The notes beneath the pieces are model-generated. The model searched no databases. It had not been told where the DNA came from and saw nothing but the letters and a program-made list of their open reading frames with translations. Positions 35,268-47,869 of a stretch of DNA of 64,000 nt are shown piece by piece; position 1 is the first letter of the stretch, and each line of letters starts with the position of its first letter. The DNA is taken from contig NC_012881.1 in the NCBI RefSeq assembly GCF_000023445.1, forward strand, positions 2,782,501 to 2,846,500, in the 5' to 3' direction. The translations under genes were made by a program, and so were the position numbers. This DNA comes from Maridesulfovibrio salexigens DSM 2638 (GTDB taxonomy: Bacteria > Desulfobacterota > Desulfovibrionia > Desulfovibrionales > Desulfovibrionaceae).

Positions 35268-36980
35268 TTAGAACAGAGTCGGATACATTACGAAGGAAAG
35301 TACGCAAGCTACGATACCTACAACCACGCCGTATACGAGGAAGGGCCATACGGTACGTTTGAGGATTGCGCCTTCCATACCGGAGAGACCAACAACTGCA
35401 CATGCTGCAACGATGTTATGGATGCAGATCATGTTACCCATTGCACCACCAACACCCTGTGCTGCTACGATAATCTGACGGGGCAGATCGAGCTTAGCGG
35501 CTACGCCCCACTGGAATTCAGCGAAGAGAAGGTCGGATACGGTGTTAGAACCGGTGATGAAGGAACCGAGACCACCAACGAAGGATGCAAACATGGGCCA
35601 GGTGTGACCGGCAAGACCGGAAACAGCTTCAGCCAGTGCCAGAGGCATGGACATGTAGCCATTGGGGTTCAGTGCTGCATCAGCAATACCGGAACCGCGG
35701 AAGATGGATACCAGCGCTACGGAGAAGAACAGTGCGATGGTGGGGTTCTTCATTTTTGCGATTGCTTCTTTCCAAGCGGTTGCTGCTTTGTCAGCAGGCA
35801 TGCCGTGGATGAAGATGGTCAGTACTGCAACAAGTGCGAAAGGAATGGTACCGGGGAGGTACAGAACCTTGATGGAGTTGTTTACGGATTCAAAGCCGAG
35901 AATGTTTTTAAAGGGAATTGCAACGCCAGCGAGCATGCCTTTCAGGCCGAGCTCGGGGATACGGGTAATAACAAGGATGAGACCGATAAGAATGTAAGGG
36001 GTCCATGCCTTGAACTGGCTCATGTGAGCTTTAAATTCACCGGAGTTTTCAGCGGAAACAGAACCGGTCCATTCAGCATCCCAAGTGGAGGGTGCGCCGA
36101 AGTCCCAAGATTTTTCAGGTACGCAGAAACCTTTCTTTGCACCGTATACAGCGATACCAAGACCTACGAGACCACCAAGAAGGGAGGGGAACTCGGGTCC
36201 TACGAACCATGCGGTAAGGAGGTAAGGAACGGTGAAAGCGGTGGATGCGAAAAGGGAGAATTTCCATGCGCCGAAACCTTCAGACCAGCTCTTGTTTTCA
36301 CCGAAGAAGCGAGTCATGAAACCGAGCATGAAAATGGGCAGAATGTAGATCATGGGAACGTGCATTACGGTTGCCCACTGACCAACGATGGCGTTGAACA
36401 TTTCCATGGAGGAGAAGTTCAGGCCGGGAACTGCTGCTGCGATAGCCTGGTCAACGTAAGAAGTCAGGTATTTAAAACCGAGGATAACCGGGGTACCAAC
36501 AGCACCGAAGGTTACGGGGAAGGAGTTGTAAACCAGACACATTACGACTGCACACAGGGGGGGGAACCCGAGGCTGAGGAGCAGCGGAGCTGCCAGAGCT
36601 GCGGGAGTACCGAAACCTGCGGCACCTTCGATGAAGGCAGCAAACAGGTAACCGATAATCAGAACCTGTACGCGGCGGTCACGGCTGATACCCTGGAAAC
36701 CGTACTGAATGGTTTCCATACCACCGGAATATTGAAGAGTATAGAGAATGATAATGGCCCCGAAAACAATGATCAGGACGCCGATGGCGGTGATAAAACC
36801 GTGAACGGTAAGAGCAGCAACGTAAGCTGCGGGCAGGTTCCAGACGGCAATTGCGCCTGCAACAGCGGAAAGCCATGCAACGGGCATAGCTTTAGTAGCG
36901 GGCCAACGCAGGCCAACCATCAGTACCAATGCCAGTACGATCGGGATGATCGCAACAAGGGCTAAAATTCCTACAGACAT
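35268..36980 (-). CDS. lctP: L-lactate permease (LctP family)
   Basis: This 570-residue polytopic membrane protein has about 12-14 hydrophobic segments. The family is recognised by [22 protein letters not shown], the [28 protein letters not shown] block and the C-terminal [28 protein letters not shown]. LctP transports lactate, and often glycolate, in symport with protons. It is the second gene of the cluster, between por and the lactate-oxidising flavoprotein, so uptake and oxidation are co-transcribed. Confidence 0.95.
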   Translation of the reverse strand: MSVGILALVAIIPIVLALVLMVGLRWPATKAMPVAWLSAVAGAIAVWNLPAAYVAALTVHGFITAIGVLIIVFGAIIILYTLQYSGGMETIQYGFQGISRDRRVQVLIIGYLFAAFIEGAAGFGTPAALAAPLLLSLGFPPLCAVVMCLVYNSFPVTFGAVGTPVILGFKYLTSYVDQAIAAAVPGLNFSSMEMFNAIVGQWATVMHVPMIYILPIFMLGFMTRFFGENKSWSEGFGAWKFSLFASTAFTVPYLLTAWFVGPEFPSLLGGLVGLGIAVYGAKKGFCVPEKSWDFGAPSTWDAEWTGSVSAENSGEFKAHMSQFKAWTPYILIGLILVITRIPELGLKGMLAGVAIPFKNILGFESVNNSIKVLYLPGTIPFALVAVLTIFIHGMPADKAATAWKEAIAKMKNPTIALFFSVALVSIFRGSGIADAALNPNGYMSMPLALAEAVSGLAGHTWPMFASFVGGLGSFITGSNTVSDLLFAEFQWGVAAKLDLPRQIIVAAQGVGGAMGNMICIHNIVAACAVVGLSGMEGAILKRTVWPFLVYGVVVGIVACVLSFVMYPTLF

Positions 36981-37159
36981 GTTTCCTCCTTAAGCAGTGA
37001 AAATCACTTGTGTTCTTGCCGCACTCTGATGAAAACACTTCCATCATACCACATAAGTACGGCACTGGCTCAACGTTTTTTGGGTAAGTCTGTTGAAACG
37101 ACTTTGCCCTGCCCTCCTCTTACTACGACACCTTCCACAATTCGCAGAAAGAGGGGGTG

Positions 37160-37194
37160 CTGCGGACGGGCCACCTGTGCAGGCCCGTCCGCAG
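37160..37194 (-). other. GC-rich intercistronic hairpin between por and lctP
   Basis: CTGCGGACGGGCC and GGCCCGTCCGCAG form a perfect 13-bp stem with a 9-nt loop, 12 bases beyond the por stop. No U-tract follows within the 226-base gap. It probably protects the abundant por message or slows read-through into lctP. Confidence 0.75.
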
Positions 37195-37206
37195 GCGCGG
37201 GTGGTG

Positions 37207-40742
<3,536 letters not shown>

Positions 40743-40841
40743 TTAAGAGATTTTAATGTAGTAACCTCACCGAGTAATAAAAACCTTGCTGAAACAATCG
40801 GAACCCAAGGCGCAAGGTTGAACACTCACATAAGCCCCAGT

Positions 40842-40860
40842 TATCAATTTACGTGCCAAG
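40842..40860 (-). promoter_or_regulatory. por: Sigma-54 promoter of the por-led organic-acid oxidation operon
   Basis: On the minus strand TTGGCACGTAAATTGATA has a perfect -24 element (TTGGCACG) and a -12 element TTGAT, with the conserved dinucleotides 10 bases apart as required (the second is GA instead of GC). The start site would lie near 40833, about 100 bases before the por ATG. The leader contains AACCTTGC/GCAAGGTT (40782-40819), a possible stem. Confidence 0.75.
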
Positions 40861-40945
40861 TTTCTGACAAGAGATAAAAGCATGGATATTCAGGCATTTA
40901 AAGACCTAAACCTCTTACATTCATAAGTGAACGCTCATCCATGTC

Positions 40946-40970
40946 CGATTTTTAAGACACTTAAAAATCG
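40946..40970. promoter_or_regulatory. Perfect 11-bp inverted repeat, candidate enhancer of the sigma-54 regulator
   Basis: CGATTTTTAAG and CTTAAAAATCG are exact inverted arms with a 3-base centre, about 125 bp upstream of the predicted sigma-54 start. Size, symmetry and distance fit a dimer site of an NtrC-type activator; the regulator encoded next door (41165-42655) is the obvious candidate. Confidence 0.7.
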
Positions 40971-41052
40971 CTTTAAAAAAAGCATTTATCTGTCACCGGA
41001 CTGAAACATTGGGAGAAAAGCCCGCATCCCAACGATTCTTGTCCACAGCACG

Positions 41053-41090
41053 TAAAAAAAGCCTTGTCCTCAAAAAAAGACAAGGCTTAG
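41053..41090 (-). terminator. Terminator of the sensor kinase-regulator operon
   Basis: AAGCCTTGTC and GACAAGGCTT form a 10-bp stem with a 10-nt loop; TTTTTTT follows on the minus strand. Confidence 0.9.
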
Positions 41091-41164
41091 TCTTAAAAAC
41101 CAGACTGAACGTTTATTCAATGATTATTTTCTATTTCACAATTCACAACAGGTACTTACTAACG

Positions 41165-42655
41165 TTAATCATTTATCCCATGCTTCTTTAAAAGCGCATA
41201 AAAATGGGAACGAGAAAGGCCTGATATTTTGAGGATTGTCGCGGTGTCACCCTCATGCCTCAGAAGAAGTTCTTCAAGATATTTTTTCTCGGCCATACCC
41301 TTAAAAATTTTAAGCGGCGGCAGTTCTTCAGTAAGTATATCGGACACTGTGTTGCCTAAGACTGAATCTCGGTTCAGTATCACTGTGTCTTTTTTTTCAG
41401 ACACAGGCTGAACCGCTGACTCAGCAGCATTCCGATCAATTTGACCAACCTCTTCCGAAAGCACCTGGCCACTTTTTCTAAGGTTTGATTTGGCCAATTT
41501 AATGCGCAATGAATCGGAAAGGTGCATTGCATAAATAGTATTACCGGAACCGGAAGCCACAAAAGCCTGTTCGACTACGTTGAACAACTGGCGCACGTTC
41601 CCGGGCCAATCGTAATTGTCGAGCACGTCATAAAAGTCAGAGCTGGCAACCTTTGGCGGTACGCCATACTGGGCACTGAGCCGTGAAAGATGAAAGGCCG
41701 TGAGCTCACGAATATCCCCTTCCCTCTCGCGCAAGGGGGGCAAATGAATATGGATAGTCTGAATACGGTAAAGCAGATCCTGACGGAACTCGCCTTTTGC
41801 GACCATAGCCTCAAGATCACGGTTTGTTGCGGCAATCAGTCTAAAATCACTTTTGAATTCTCTATTCTCACCGACCGGACGATAAGTGCGCTCCTGCAAA
41901 ACCCTAAGAAAAGACTTCTGAACCGAAAGAGGCATCTCCCCTACTTCATCGAGAAACAGAGTCCCCTTGTCTGCTAATGGAATAAGCCCCTTACGATCTG
42001 CCTGCGCTCCGGTAAAAGAACCACGCTTGTGCCCGAAAAGAGTGCTCTCCACCAAAGTTTCAGTCAAAGAGGCACAGTCAACAACCACAAAGTTATTCCC
42101 CGAACGCTTGGAATTTTCGTGGATGGTCTGGGCAAAGAGTTCCTTACCTGTTCCGGTCTCACCATTCACCAGCACATTGGCATCAGAGCCGGACGCATGG
42201 GCAACAAGATCATAACACCCTTTAATTTCGACACTCTTGCCAACTATATTATCCAGATTAAGAGCAACACACTGAGCTTTGTTCTGCTTCTCTTCATGAA
42301 ATTCAAGGGCTCTGCGCATGGAAAGAGTAATCTGCTTTACAGATGATGGTTTAACCAGAAAATCCCAAGCCCCACCTTGAATAGCCAGCTCAGCACCATC
42401 TGCATCACCCTTACCGGTAAGGATGATAACCTCAGGACAACCCGAGGAATCCTTAACCTGTTGTAAATAATCGAGCCCATTCCCGTCAGGCAGGGAAATA
42501 TCAAGGAAGACAAGATCAAAATCACCGGATTGAACCTTGGAAAGACCGTCCCTCAAATTGTAAGAACTGACAGCTTCATGCCCGGTCCGGACAATGAGAC
42601 TCTCAATTGTTTCACAAACCTGAACATCATCATCGATAATCAGAATTCTACCCAT
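41165..42655 (-). CDS. Sigma-54-dependent response regulator of lactate utilisation (LurR-like)
   Basis: This 496-residue NtrC-family activator has three parts. The receiver covers residues 1-120, with acidic pocket IDDD and phospho-Asp in DLVFLDISLPDGNG. The AAA+ domain covers about 140-375, with Walker A GETGTGKE, sigma-54 contact loop GSFTGA in place of GAFTGA, Walker B GTLFLDEVGEMP, and the NWPGNVRQL-like motif YDWPGNVRQLF. A Fis-type HTH ends the protein (DTATILKISGLSRSHFYALLKKHG). It overlaps the kinase gene by 8 bases and lies directly upstream of the por operon, as DVU3023 does in D. vulgaris, whose product is known to control lactate oxidation. The inferred target is the repeat at 40946. 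Confidence 0.93.
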   Translation of the reverse strand: MGRILIIDDDVQVCETIESLIVRTGHEAVSSYNLRDGLSKVQSGDFDLVFLDISLPDGNGLDYLQQVKDSSGCPEVIILTGKGDADGAELAIQGGAWDFLVKPSSVKQITLSMRRALEFHEEKQNKAQCVALNLDNIVGKSVEIKGCYDLVAHASGSDANVLVNGETGTGKELFAQTIHENSKRSGNNFVVVDCASLTETLVESTLFGHKRGSFTGAQADRKGLIPLADKGTLFLDEVGEMPLSVQKSFLRVLQERTYRPVGENREFKSDFRLIAATNRDLEAMVAKGEFRQDLLYRIQTIHIHLPPLREREGDIRELTAFHLSRLSAQYGVPPKVASSDFYDVLDNYDWPGNVRQLFNVVEQAFVASGSGNTIYAMHLSDSLRIKLAKSNLRKSGQVLSEEVGQIDRNAAESAVQPVSEKKDTVILNRDSVLGNTVSDILTEELPPLKIFKGMAEKKYLEELLLRHEGDTATILKISGLSRSHFYALLKKHGIND

Positions 42656-45308
42656 CTATGTTCTCCGTAGAAGAAAGAACTTCTCGAATTGCGTCGGCAA
42701 TAATCGTTTTATTGTAAGGCTTCATTAAAACCTTCTTAACACTTTTAACATCATATTCAACATCAGCTACGTAACTGAGCACATTGCGCCTGCCGGAAAC
42801 AACCAGAATAGGCAGATCCGGAGCCACATCCTGAACCAAGCGGGCTAATTCAAGACCATTAGTGTGCGGCATATCGTAGTCCGTTATCATCAAATCAAAT
42901 CTACCGGGCTCGTCTACAATCAAATTAAACGCTTTCTCCGGCGAAGCAAGAGCTGTGACCATATAACCGAGACTCTCCAGAATCCGCGGAGTAGTTTCCA
43001 ACTGATCTTCATCATCCTCTACAAAAAGGATGTTCTCCCGTCCCATAGGCAAGGACCTGAAACTCTTGCGAGCAATATCGCGCAGCTGTCCCTGCACCGG
43101 AAGATAGATTTCAAATGAAGTCTTAACATCGGGAGTACTGCTTACGGAAATACCCCCGCCATGGCCCTTGATCAAGCCGTGCACAACAGCCAGTCCCAGC
43201 CCGGTTCCTTCCGCCTTGCCTTTGGTGGTAAAGAAAGGATCAAAAATTTTGTCCAGTATTTCAACAGGAATTCCCGGTCCGTTATCAGAAATTTCCAAAC
43301 GGATATATACACCGGGAGCAACGCGCATGAACTGGGCCTGCTCATCTTCAACCTCAACAGTGGTCAGAGCAACATCAATACTTCCGCCCCGTCCTTTCAG
43401 CGAATGGAAAGAGTTGGTGCACAGGTTCATGATCACCTGATGAATCTGGGTCGGATCAGCCATAACCAGTGGAGCCCCTTCCGGGACCCTGGCTGATACC
43501 CGAATATTACGCGGCAGTGAAGCTTTAATAAAATCGACTGTTTCCTTAACCACCTCACCAATGTCAGTAGGCTTAAAACCTTCCTGTGAGGGCCTGCTGA
43601 AAGTCAGGATCTGCTTAACCACCCTGCTGCCGCGCTGGGCAGCCTTGATAGCCCGGTCAAGATCTTTCCATGTGATTGTGTCTTCCTCAATGTCACTTAG
43701 AGCCAGCTCTACAGAGTTCATAATTGAAGTCAGGATATTATTGAAATCATGGGCAATACCACCGGCCAGAGTACCGATAGCCTCCATTTTCTGGGACTGG
43801 AAAAGTTGTTTTTCAAGGTTGACCTTACGGGTCACATCCTCAGCGGTTGAGAGAGTACCCACAACCTCACCTTTTTCATTGTAAAGAGGAACCTTGTTAA
43901 TCTCCAACCAGACCGGGTCTTCACCATCACGGATAAGAGACCAGTTAATGCCCATACGCGGCTTGCCGGATTTCAAAACCTTTTTATCCCAGACCGCAGC
44001 CTGCTCCGCAAACCTACGGTGAAGATCAATCTCCGAGTCATTTAATCCAACCAGCGCCCACGGAGAACCAAGCCCGAAGAAATCAGTAAAAGAATGGTTA
44101 GCCCCCAGATAACGTTGCTGCTTATCTTTCCAACAGATCAGCAAGGGAATGGTGTCCATAAGGATTTCCTGAAAGGAAAGCTGAGCCTTGATGCGTTTTT
44201 CTACCTTACGCCGCTGCAAAATAGAGATGATCAGCATCACCAGAATCAGACTCAATCCGAGAATGGAAACAATAATTATCCAGAAGACCTGCTTATCAAG
44301 TTTGTAAAAGTAATCCGGTTCGTTGATTATTATGCTGTCTTCAGGAAGGATATCGCTATTAATGTTAAATCGTTCCAATACGTTATAGTCGAACATATAA
44401 TATTCATTTGTAACCTTGACGACCCTTTCCTTCGGCATAGTACCGGTCTTAAGCACATGCAGGGCCATCTCAGCAGCCTTGCGACCCTGATCATTACCGG
44501 AAAGCAGCTTACCTCCGACAATCCCGTGCCCAAGCAGAAACTCCCAGACACTAAAGATCATTACTGGAGAATTTTGGTATATAATATTGAGCACTTCCTC
44601 GGAAGAGAATAGCTCGCCGTGCGCTCCTTTGTAAAAAGGAGTAAACAGCAAAATTTCGTTCTCAGTCATCGTCCGGGAATGAGCTAACAAATCGACCAGA
44701 GGCATATCATTCCAGTATTCAAATTTGATTACTCCCTTAAATAGAGGCTCAGCCTTCATAATCTGCGCTCTAATAGCACGGGAAGTAACGGACTGGTCCC
44801 CGACAACAACGACCTTGTGAACATTAGGGTTGATCTTTAAGGCAAGCTCTAAATTATCCTTGATATCCGGGTTCTCAAGCACCCCGCAATAATTATCTAG
44901 ACCTTCGATAAGCTCTGGACGGAAGTCATTTATTCCACTGAAAATAACCGGCACACCGGGAAAGAAAGTCTCCCGGTAGCGAAGCAAAAAATTAAGGGCA
45001 TTGTTATCCGAAACAACAATGGCTGAGAACTTGTACTTCTGATATTTGAATACGTAATATGAATGCAGGATTTCCATAAAATCCTGATCCTTAAAACGCT
45101 TCGTGTCCATATACTCAATATGCAGATCAATATTCAGCCCGCTGGCCGCAAATGTATCGCGAACGCCATCGAGGATATCATCCGACCACCTGTAGCCATT
45201 CTGATATGAGTTCAGATAAAGGACGTTACGTTTCTCACTTTCAGCCTGGGCGAATGTAGAAAAAAATACGCTTATAATAAGAAAAGTTAGAGTGAATAGC
45301 TGTTTCAC
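42648..45308 (-). CDS. Hybrid sensor histidine kinase with a substrate-binding-protein sensor
   Basis: The 886-residue membrane kinase starts with a signal peptide (MKQLFTLTFLIISVFFSTFAQA). Residues 28-330 resemble the ABC sugar/tryptophan-type periplasmic binding fold used as a sensor (RNVLYLNSYQNGYRWSDDIL, PGVPVIFSGINDF). A membrane helix follows near 345-365, then PAS (375-490), a HisKA box GGIAHDFNNILTSIMN with the phospho-His near 515, HATPase (DNGPGIP, GTGLGLAVVHG), and a C-terminal receiver (LMITDYDMPHTNGLE). It is inferred to sense an external organic acid and phosphorylate the overlapping regulator. The C-terminal receiver may tune flow to that regulator. Confidence 0.92.
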   Translation of the reverse strand: MKQLFTLTFLIISVFFSTFAQAESEKRNVLYLNSYQNGYRWSDDILDGVRDTFAASGLNIDLHIEYMDTKRFKDQDFMEILHSYYVFKYQKYKFSAIVVSDNNALNFLLRYRETFFPGVPVIFSGINDFRPELIEGLDNYCGVLENPDIKDNLELALKINPNVHKVVVVGDQSVTSRAIRAQIMKAEPLFKGVIKFEYWNDMPLVDLLAHSRTMTENEILLFTPFYKGAHGELFSSEEVLNIIYQNSPVMIFSVWEFLLGHGIVGGKLLSGNDQGRKAAEMALHVLKTGTMPKERVVKVTNEYYMFDYNVLERFNINSDILPEDSIIINEPDYFYKLDKQVFWIIIVSILGLSLILVMLIISILQRRKVEKRIKAQLSFQEILMDTIPLLICWKDKQQRYLGANHSFTDFFGLGSPWALVGLNDSEIDLHRRFAEQAAVWDKKVLKSGKPRMGINWSLIRDGEDPVWLEINKVPLYNEKGEVVGTLSTAEDVTRKVNLEKQLFQSQKMEAIGTLAGGIAHDFNNILTSIMNSVELALSDIEEDTITWKDLDRAIKAAQRGSRVVKQILTFSRPSQEGFKPTDIGEVVKETVDFIKASLPRNIRVSARVPEGAPLVMADPTQIHQVIMNLCTNSFHSLKGRGGSIDVALTTVEVEDEQAQFMRVAPGVYIRLEISDNGPGIPVEILDKIFDPFFTTKGKAEGTGLGLAVVHGLIKGHGGGISVSSTPDVKTSFEIYLPVQGQLRDIARKSFRSLPMGRENILFVEDDEDQLETTPRILESLGYMVTALASPEKAFNLIVDEPGRFDLMITDYDMPHTNGLELARLVQDVAPDLPILVVSGRRNVLSYVADVEYDVKSVKKVLMKPYNKTIIADAIREVLSSTENIDG

Positions 45309-45490
45309 TTTCCATGTTCTCCGGTTAATATGCCTTAAAAGCAGAGGTAGCCAAAATCCTATCTCAATTCACACTCGCGAAGGCTTCCCTATGCTGCTTT
45401 TACAATATACAAGAAACGTACCGTATTTAATCAAATTTTACGTAATCTGCATAGCTTATAATCCAAAAACGTCTTCTTCGAGATAAAAAA

Positions 45491-46525
45491 ATGAAAAAAC
45501 TCGTTATCTTCATTCTCATTCTTTTCAGTACTCCTCTGACCCTACTCTTCGGAGCATCAACAGAACTGAAAAATGCAGCACAGCCGGGACTTAATCCAGT
45601 TCCGATCACTTTAGTAAGTGAACAAGAGGGACCGCAAGCAGGAAAAAAAATTGAGCTATCTAGACCCGACCTTGAATACCGTGGAACCTTAATTCTAAAC
45701 AGCCCCTACCCTGCTTTTGGAGGTTTTTCGGATATTTTACTCAGCAATGACCGCAAAACTTTTCTGGCAATATCCGATATGGGATTCTGGCTGAAAGGTT
45801 CTCTGAATTACAAACAAGACGGTTCACTAAAAAATGTTGAGCGTAGAGCCGAAATGGGGCAGCTGCTCAATACGGAAGGCAAGACTTTCGCAGTAAAATA
45901 CTATGCTGACAGCGAAGCTCTATGCCGTGCTCCTGAATCAGGCTACCTTGTAGCTTTTGAAAGAGTCCATCGTATTAACCGCTACGATTCAGGCACACCT
46001 CTCGATCTTTCCGGAAAAGCGACCACTCTCTCTATCCCTGATCAACTGAAAAACTCACCAAAGAATGGAGGAATTGAGGCCATACTGAAACTACCGGACA
46101 ACAGTATTTTCACCCTGACTGAAGGTGATGATTCAGTAAGCGCTCTTTCTAAAGCGGCACTATTCGTAGACGGTAAGTGGATTAACTTTGAATATAAACG
46201 AAACTCTCATTACCGCCCGACTTCTGCCGGAAATCTTGCCGATGGTAGAATCCTGATTCTTGAACGAAAATACCGTGGTCCCGGAACACTGGGAATCCGC
46301 TTCTGCACCATAAACAGAAATCAAATGAAGGAAGGAGCCGTCCTTAGCCCGGAATTCTTTTGTGAGATAAATCTTCCCATTCCACGCGACAATTACGAAG
46401 GTATGGATATCATTAAAGACAAAGAAGGAGCCCAGTGGATCTACATAATTTCCGATGACAATTTTTCTCCGGTCCAACATACTTTGCTGACCTTACTTGA
46501 ACTGAAAAAGACAACTGCCAATTAG
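45491..46525 (+). CDS. Exported esterase-like/phytase-like beta-propeller protein
   Basis: The 344-residue precursor has a signal peptide (MKKLVIFILILFSTPLTLLFGA). The mature protein resembles the esterase-like activity of phytase family: the opening GGFSDILLSNDRKTFLAISDMGFW, the middle SEALCRAPESGYLVAFER, and GGIEAILKLPDNSIFTLTE. Later come RPTSAGNLADGRILILER and the ending NYEGMDIIKDKEGAQWIYIISDDNFSP, which all match the pattern of blades with acidic calcium-type residues. The substrate is unknown. It is transcribed away from the sensor kinase gene. A TATAAT hexamer lies about 30 bases before the start. Confidence 0.8.
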   Translation: MKKLVIFILILFSTPLTLLFGASTELKNAAQPGLNPVPITLVSEQEGPQAGKKIELSRPDLEYRGTLILNSPYPAFGGFSDILLSNDRKTFLAISDMGFWLKGSLNYKQDGSLKNVERRAEMGQLLNTEGKTFAVKYYADSEALCRAPESGYLVAFERVHRINRYDSGTPLDLSGKATTLSIPDQLKNSPKNGGIEAILKLPDNSIFTLTEGDDSVSALSKAALFVDGKWINFEYKRNSHYRPTSAGNLADGRILILERKYRGPGTLGIRFCTINRNQMKEGAVLSPEFFCEINLPIPRDNYEGMDIIKDKEGAQWIYIISDDNFSPVQHTLLTLLELKKTTAN

Positions 46526-46725
46526 TCGTTATATTCTATATTATTACAGCTGATGTTTATAATTTATTCCTTTATTACAGACATTTATCCATAAAAACAA
46601 AATATCCTTACAATTCAAGAAGATTGAATTTATATCCATTTTTTTTGCTCAGAAGCGTTGTTTTGTTCCTCTGTAGAGGTTATCTTCTTTATAGGTAAAT
46701 GTACCTTTAACCAACGGAGGAAGCC

Positions 46726-46905
46726 ATGAAACAGAACAAGAGTCCGAAAACAAAGCCTAAAGTGACGGCCTGCCCGATCATGAACCTGAAGGACAAAAAC
46801 GACCTGTTCATGATTTCAAGCGACAACTGGAATACTCAGGACAACCGCACTTTCATCATGAATGCAGATTTCCGTCAGATGGATTCAGCACGAGACAAAA
46901 AATAA
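46726..46905 (+). CDS. Small protein of 59 residues, function unknown
   Basis: The short frame reads MKQNKSPKTKPKVTACPI and ends DFRQMDSARDKK. It is polar and basic at the start, with no membrane segment or signal peptide and one cysteine. A strong CGGAGGAAGCC ribosome site precedes the ATG, which is the main reason to call it. No terminator with a U-tract follows on the plus strand, although GATCCCCCC/GGGGGGAT at 46957-46990 can pair. No family is recognised. Confidence 0.55.
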   Translation: MKQNKSPKTKPKVTACPIMNLKDKNDLFMISSDNWNTQDNRTFIMNADFRQMDSARDKK

Positions 46906-46994
46906 ATGGTCTCTGACCGTCCTCCTTCCCATTCCCGCAACAATTATTCCCTGCCGATCCCCCCTTTAAATAAATCATGAAGGGGGGATGAAAA

Positions 46995-47029
46995 CAAAAA
47001 AGGCACCCTACTTACAGCAGGATGCCTCT
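46995..47029 (-). terminator. Terminator of the DUF3568-like lipoprotein gene
   Basis: AGGCATCCT and AGGGTGCCT (one G-U pair) form a 9-bp stem with a 9-nt loop; on the minus strand TTTTTT follows. Confidence 0.85.
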
Positions 47030-47052
47030 AGATAATTACCACTAAAAATCAA

Positions 47053-47439
47053 TTAGAAGTTCTTATTAATAGCCGACAGAATTCTTCGGGAAGCATCTTC
47101 GTCGCCTAAAATTCCGTATCTGACAGTAACTTCAGTCACTTTCGTAGAAACATAGGTCAGATCAATAAACACATCCTTATCTACATCCAATGCTTTAATT
47201 GACGCATCACTAAGTCTTTTTTTGTTCTCTTTAACCGTCAGATTCAAATCCTGACAGGCTTTGAGTGCTGCCTTATAAGTGCTGCCCAGATCAGCATTAA
47301 ACTTCTGTTTAGCCTGACCAGTTATATATACATATGTGCCGCCAGCAGCAGCCCCGCCAAGCACAACAGCTGCGCAACCGGAAACAGCAATACACATGGA
47401 AAAAGCAAGGCAGAGAGCTAAAATTCGATTTTTCAACAT
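47053..47439 (-). CDS. DUF3568-family lipoprotein
   Basis: The 128-residue precursor has a lipoprotein signal peptide with lipobox VSGC, so the mature N-terminal cysteine would be lipidated. A glycine/alanine stretch (GGAAAGGTYVYITG) follows, then an alpha-beta domain with YKAALKACQDLNLTVKENKK and a terminal VTVRYGILGDEDASRRILSAI. This layout fits the small DUF3568 lipoproteins of deltaproteobacteria. The function is unknown. The ATG at 47439 follows AAGGAGTTGCATT. It is monocistronic. Confidence 0.8.
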   Translation of the reverse strand: MLKNRILALCLAFSMCIAVSGCAAVVLGGAAAGGTYVYITGQAKQKFNADLGSTYKAALKACQDLNLTVKENKKRLSDASIKALDVDKDVFIDLTYVSTKVTEVTVRYGILGDEDASRRILSAINKNF

Positions 47440-47869
47440 AATGCAACTCCTTGGCATAAATATTTTCAAATTAAATATCCTGTCGCCTGCGGCGGGTCAA
47501 CAATTCCCTAAGGCACGAACCAGTATAGCAAGACAGCCCCCTCCTCAGCAATGAGACAAAGAAGCACTTACACTTATTTACCCGTCATCAAAATCTGAGT
47601 TTACATTATTTTTTTTGCGAAATACGTAATTACACCCGCACATCACTCACCAACAAGAACATCAAAAGACCAAACTTAACGCAAAGTGCCACTTAAACCG
47701 CACAATAACGCACTTGAACGAGCCATAGACTTTTCCTGCCTACTTGACACTCTTACCTGTAGCAGGCACAGTAGCCCTTATTTAGGGCATATTTGTGACA
47801 TGGCCTAAATTGAATTTCGAGCAAAGCTCTACGCAATCCGCAATAATAATTTTTAAAATCCGCAATCAA
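47440..47869. other. Intergenic region between the lipoprotein gene and the cassette regulator
   Basis: No gene is seen. A TTGACA hexamer occurs at about 47742 without a clear -10 partner, and GCCCT-TATTT-AGGGC forms a small stem near 47774-47788. The in-frame GTG at 47795 could extend the regulator but lacks a ribosome site. Confidence 0.4.

Noticed and set aside
33759-36965. Long antisense frames opposite the glcD-like gene and lctP (425 and 515 codons)
   Set aside because: Shadows of well-supported genes, with low-complexity translations and no start signals.
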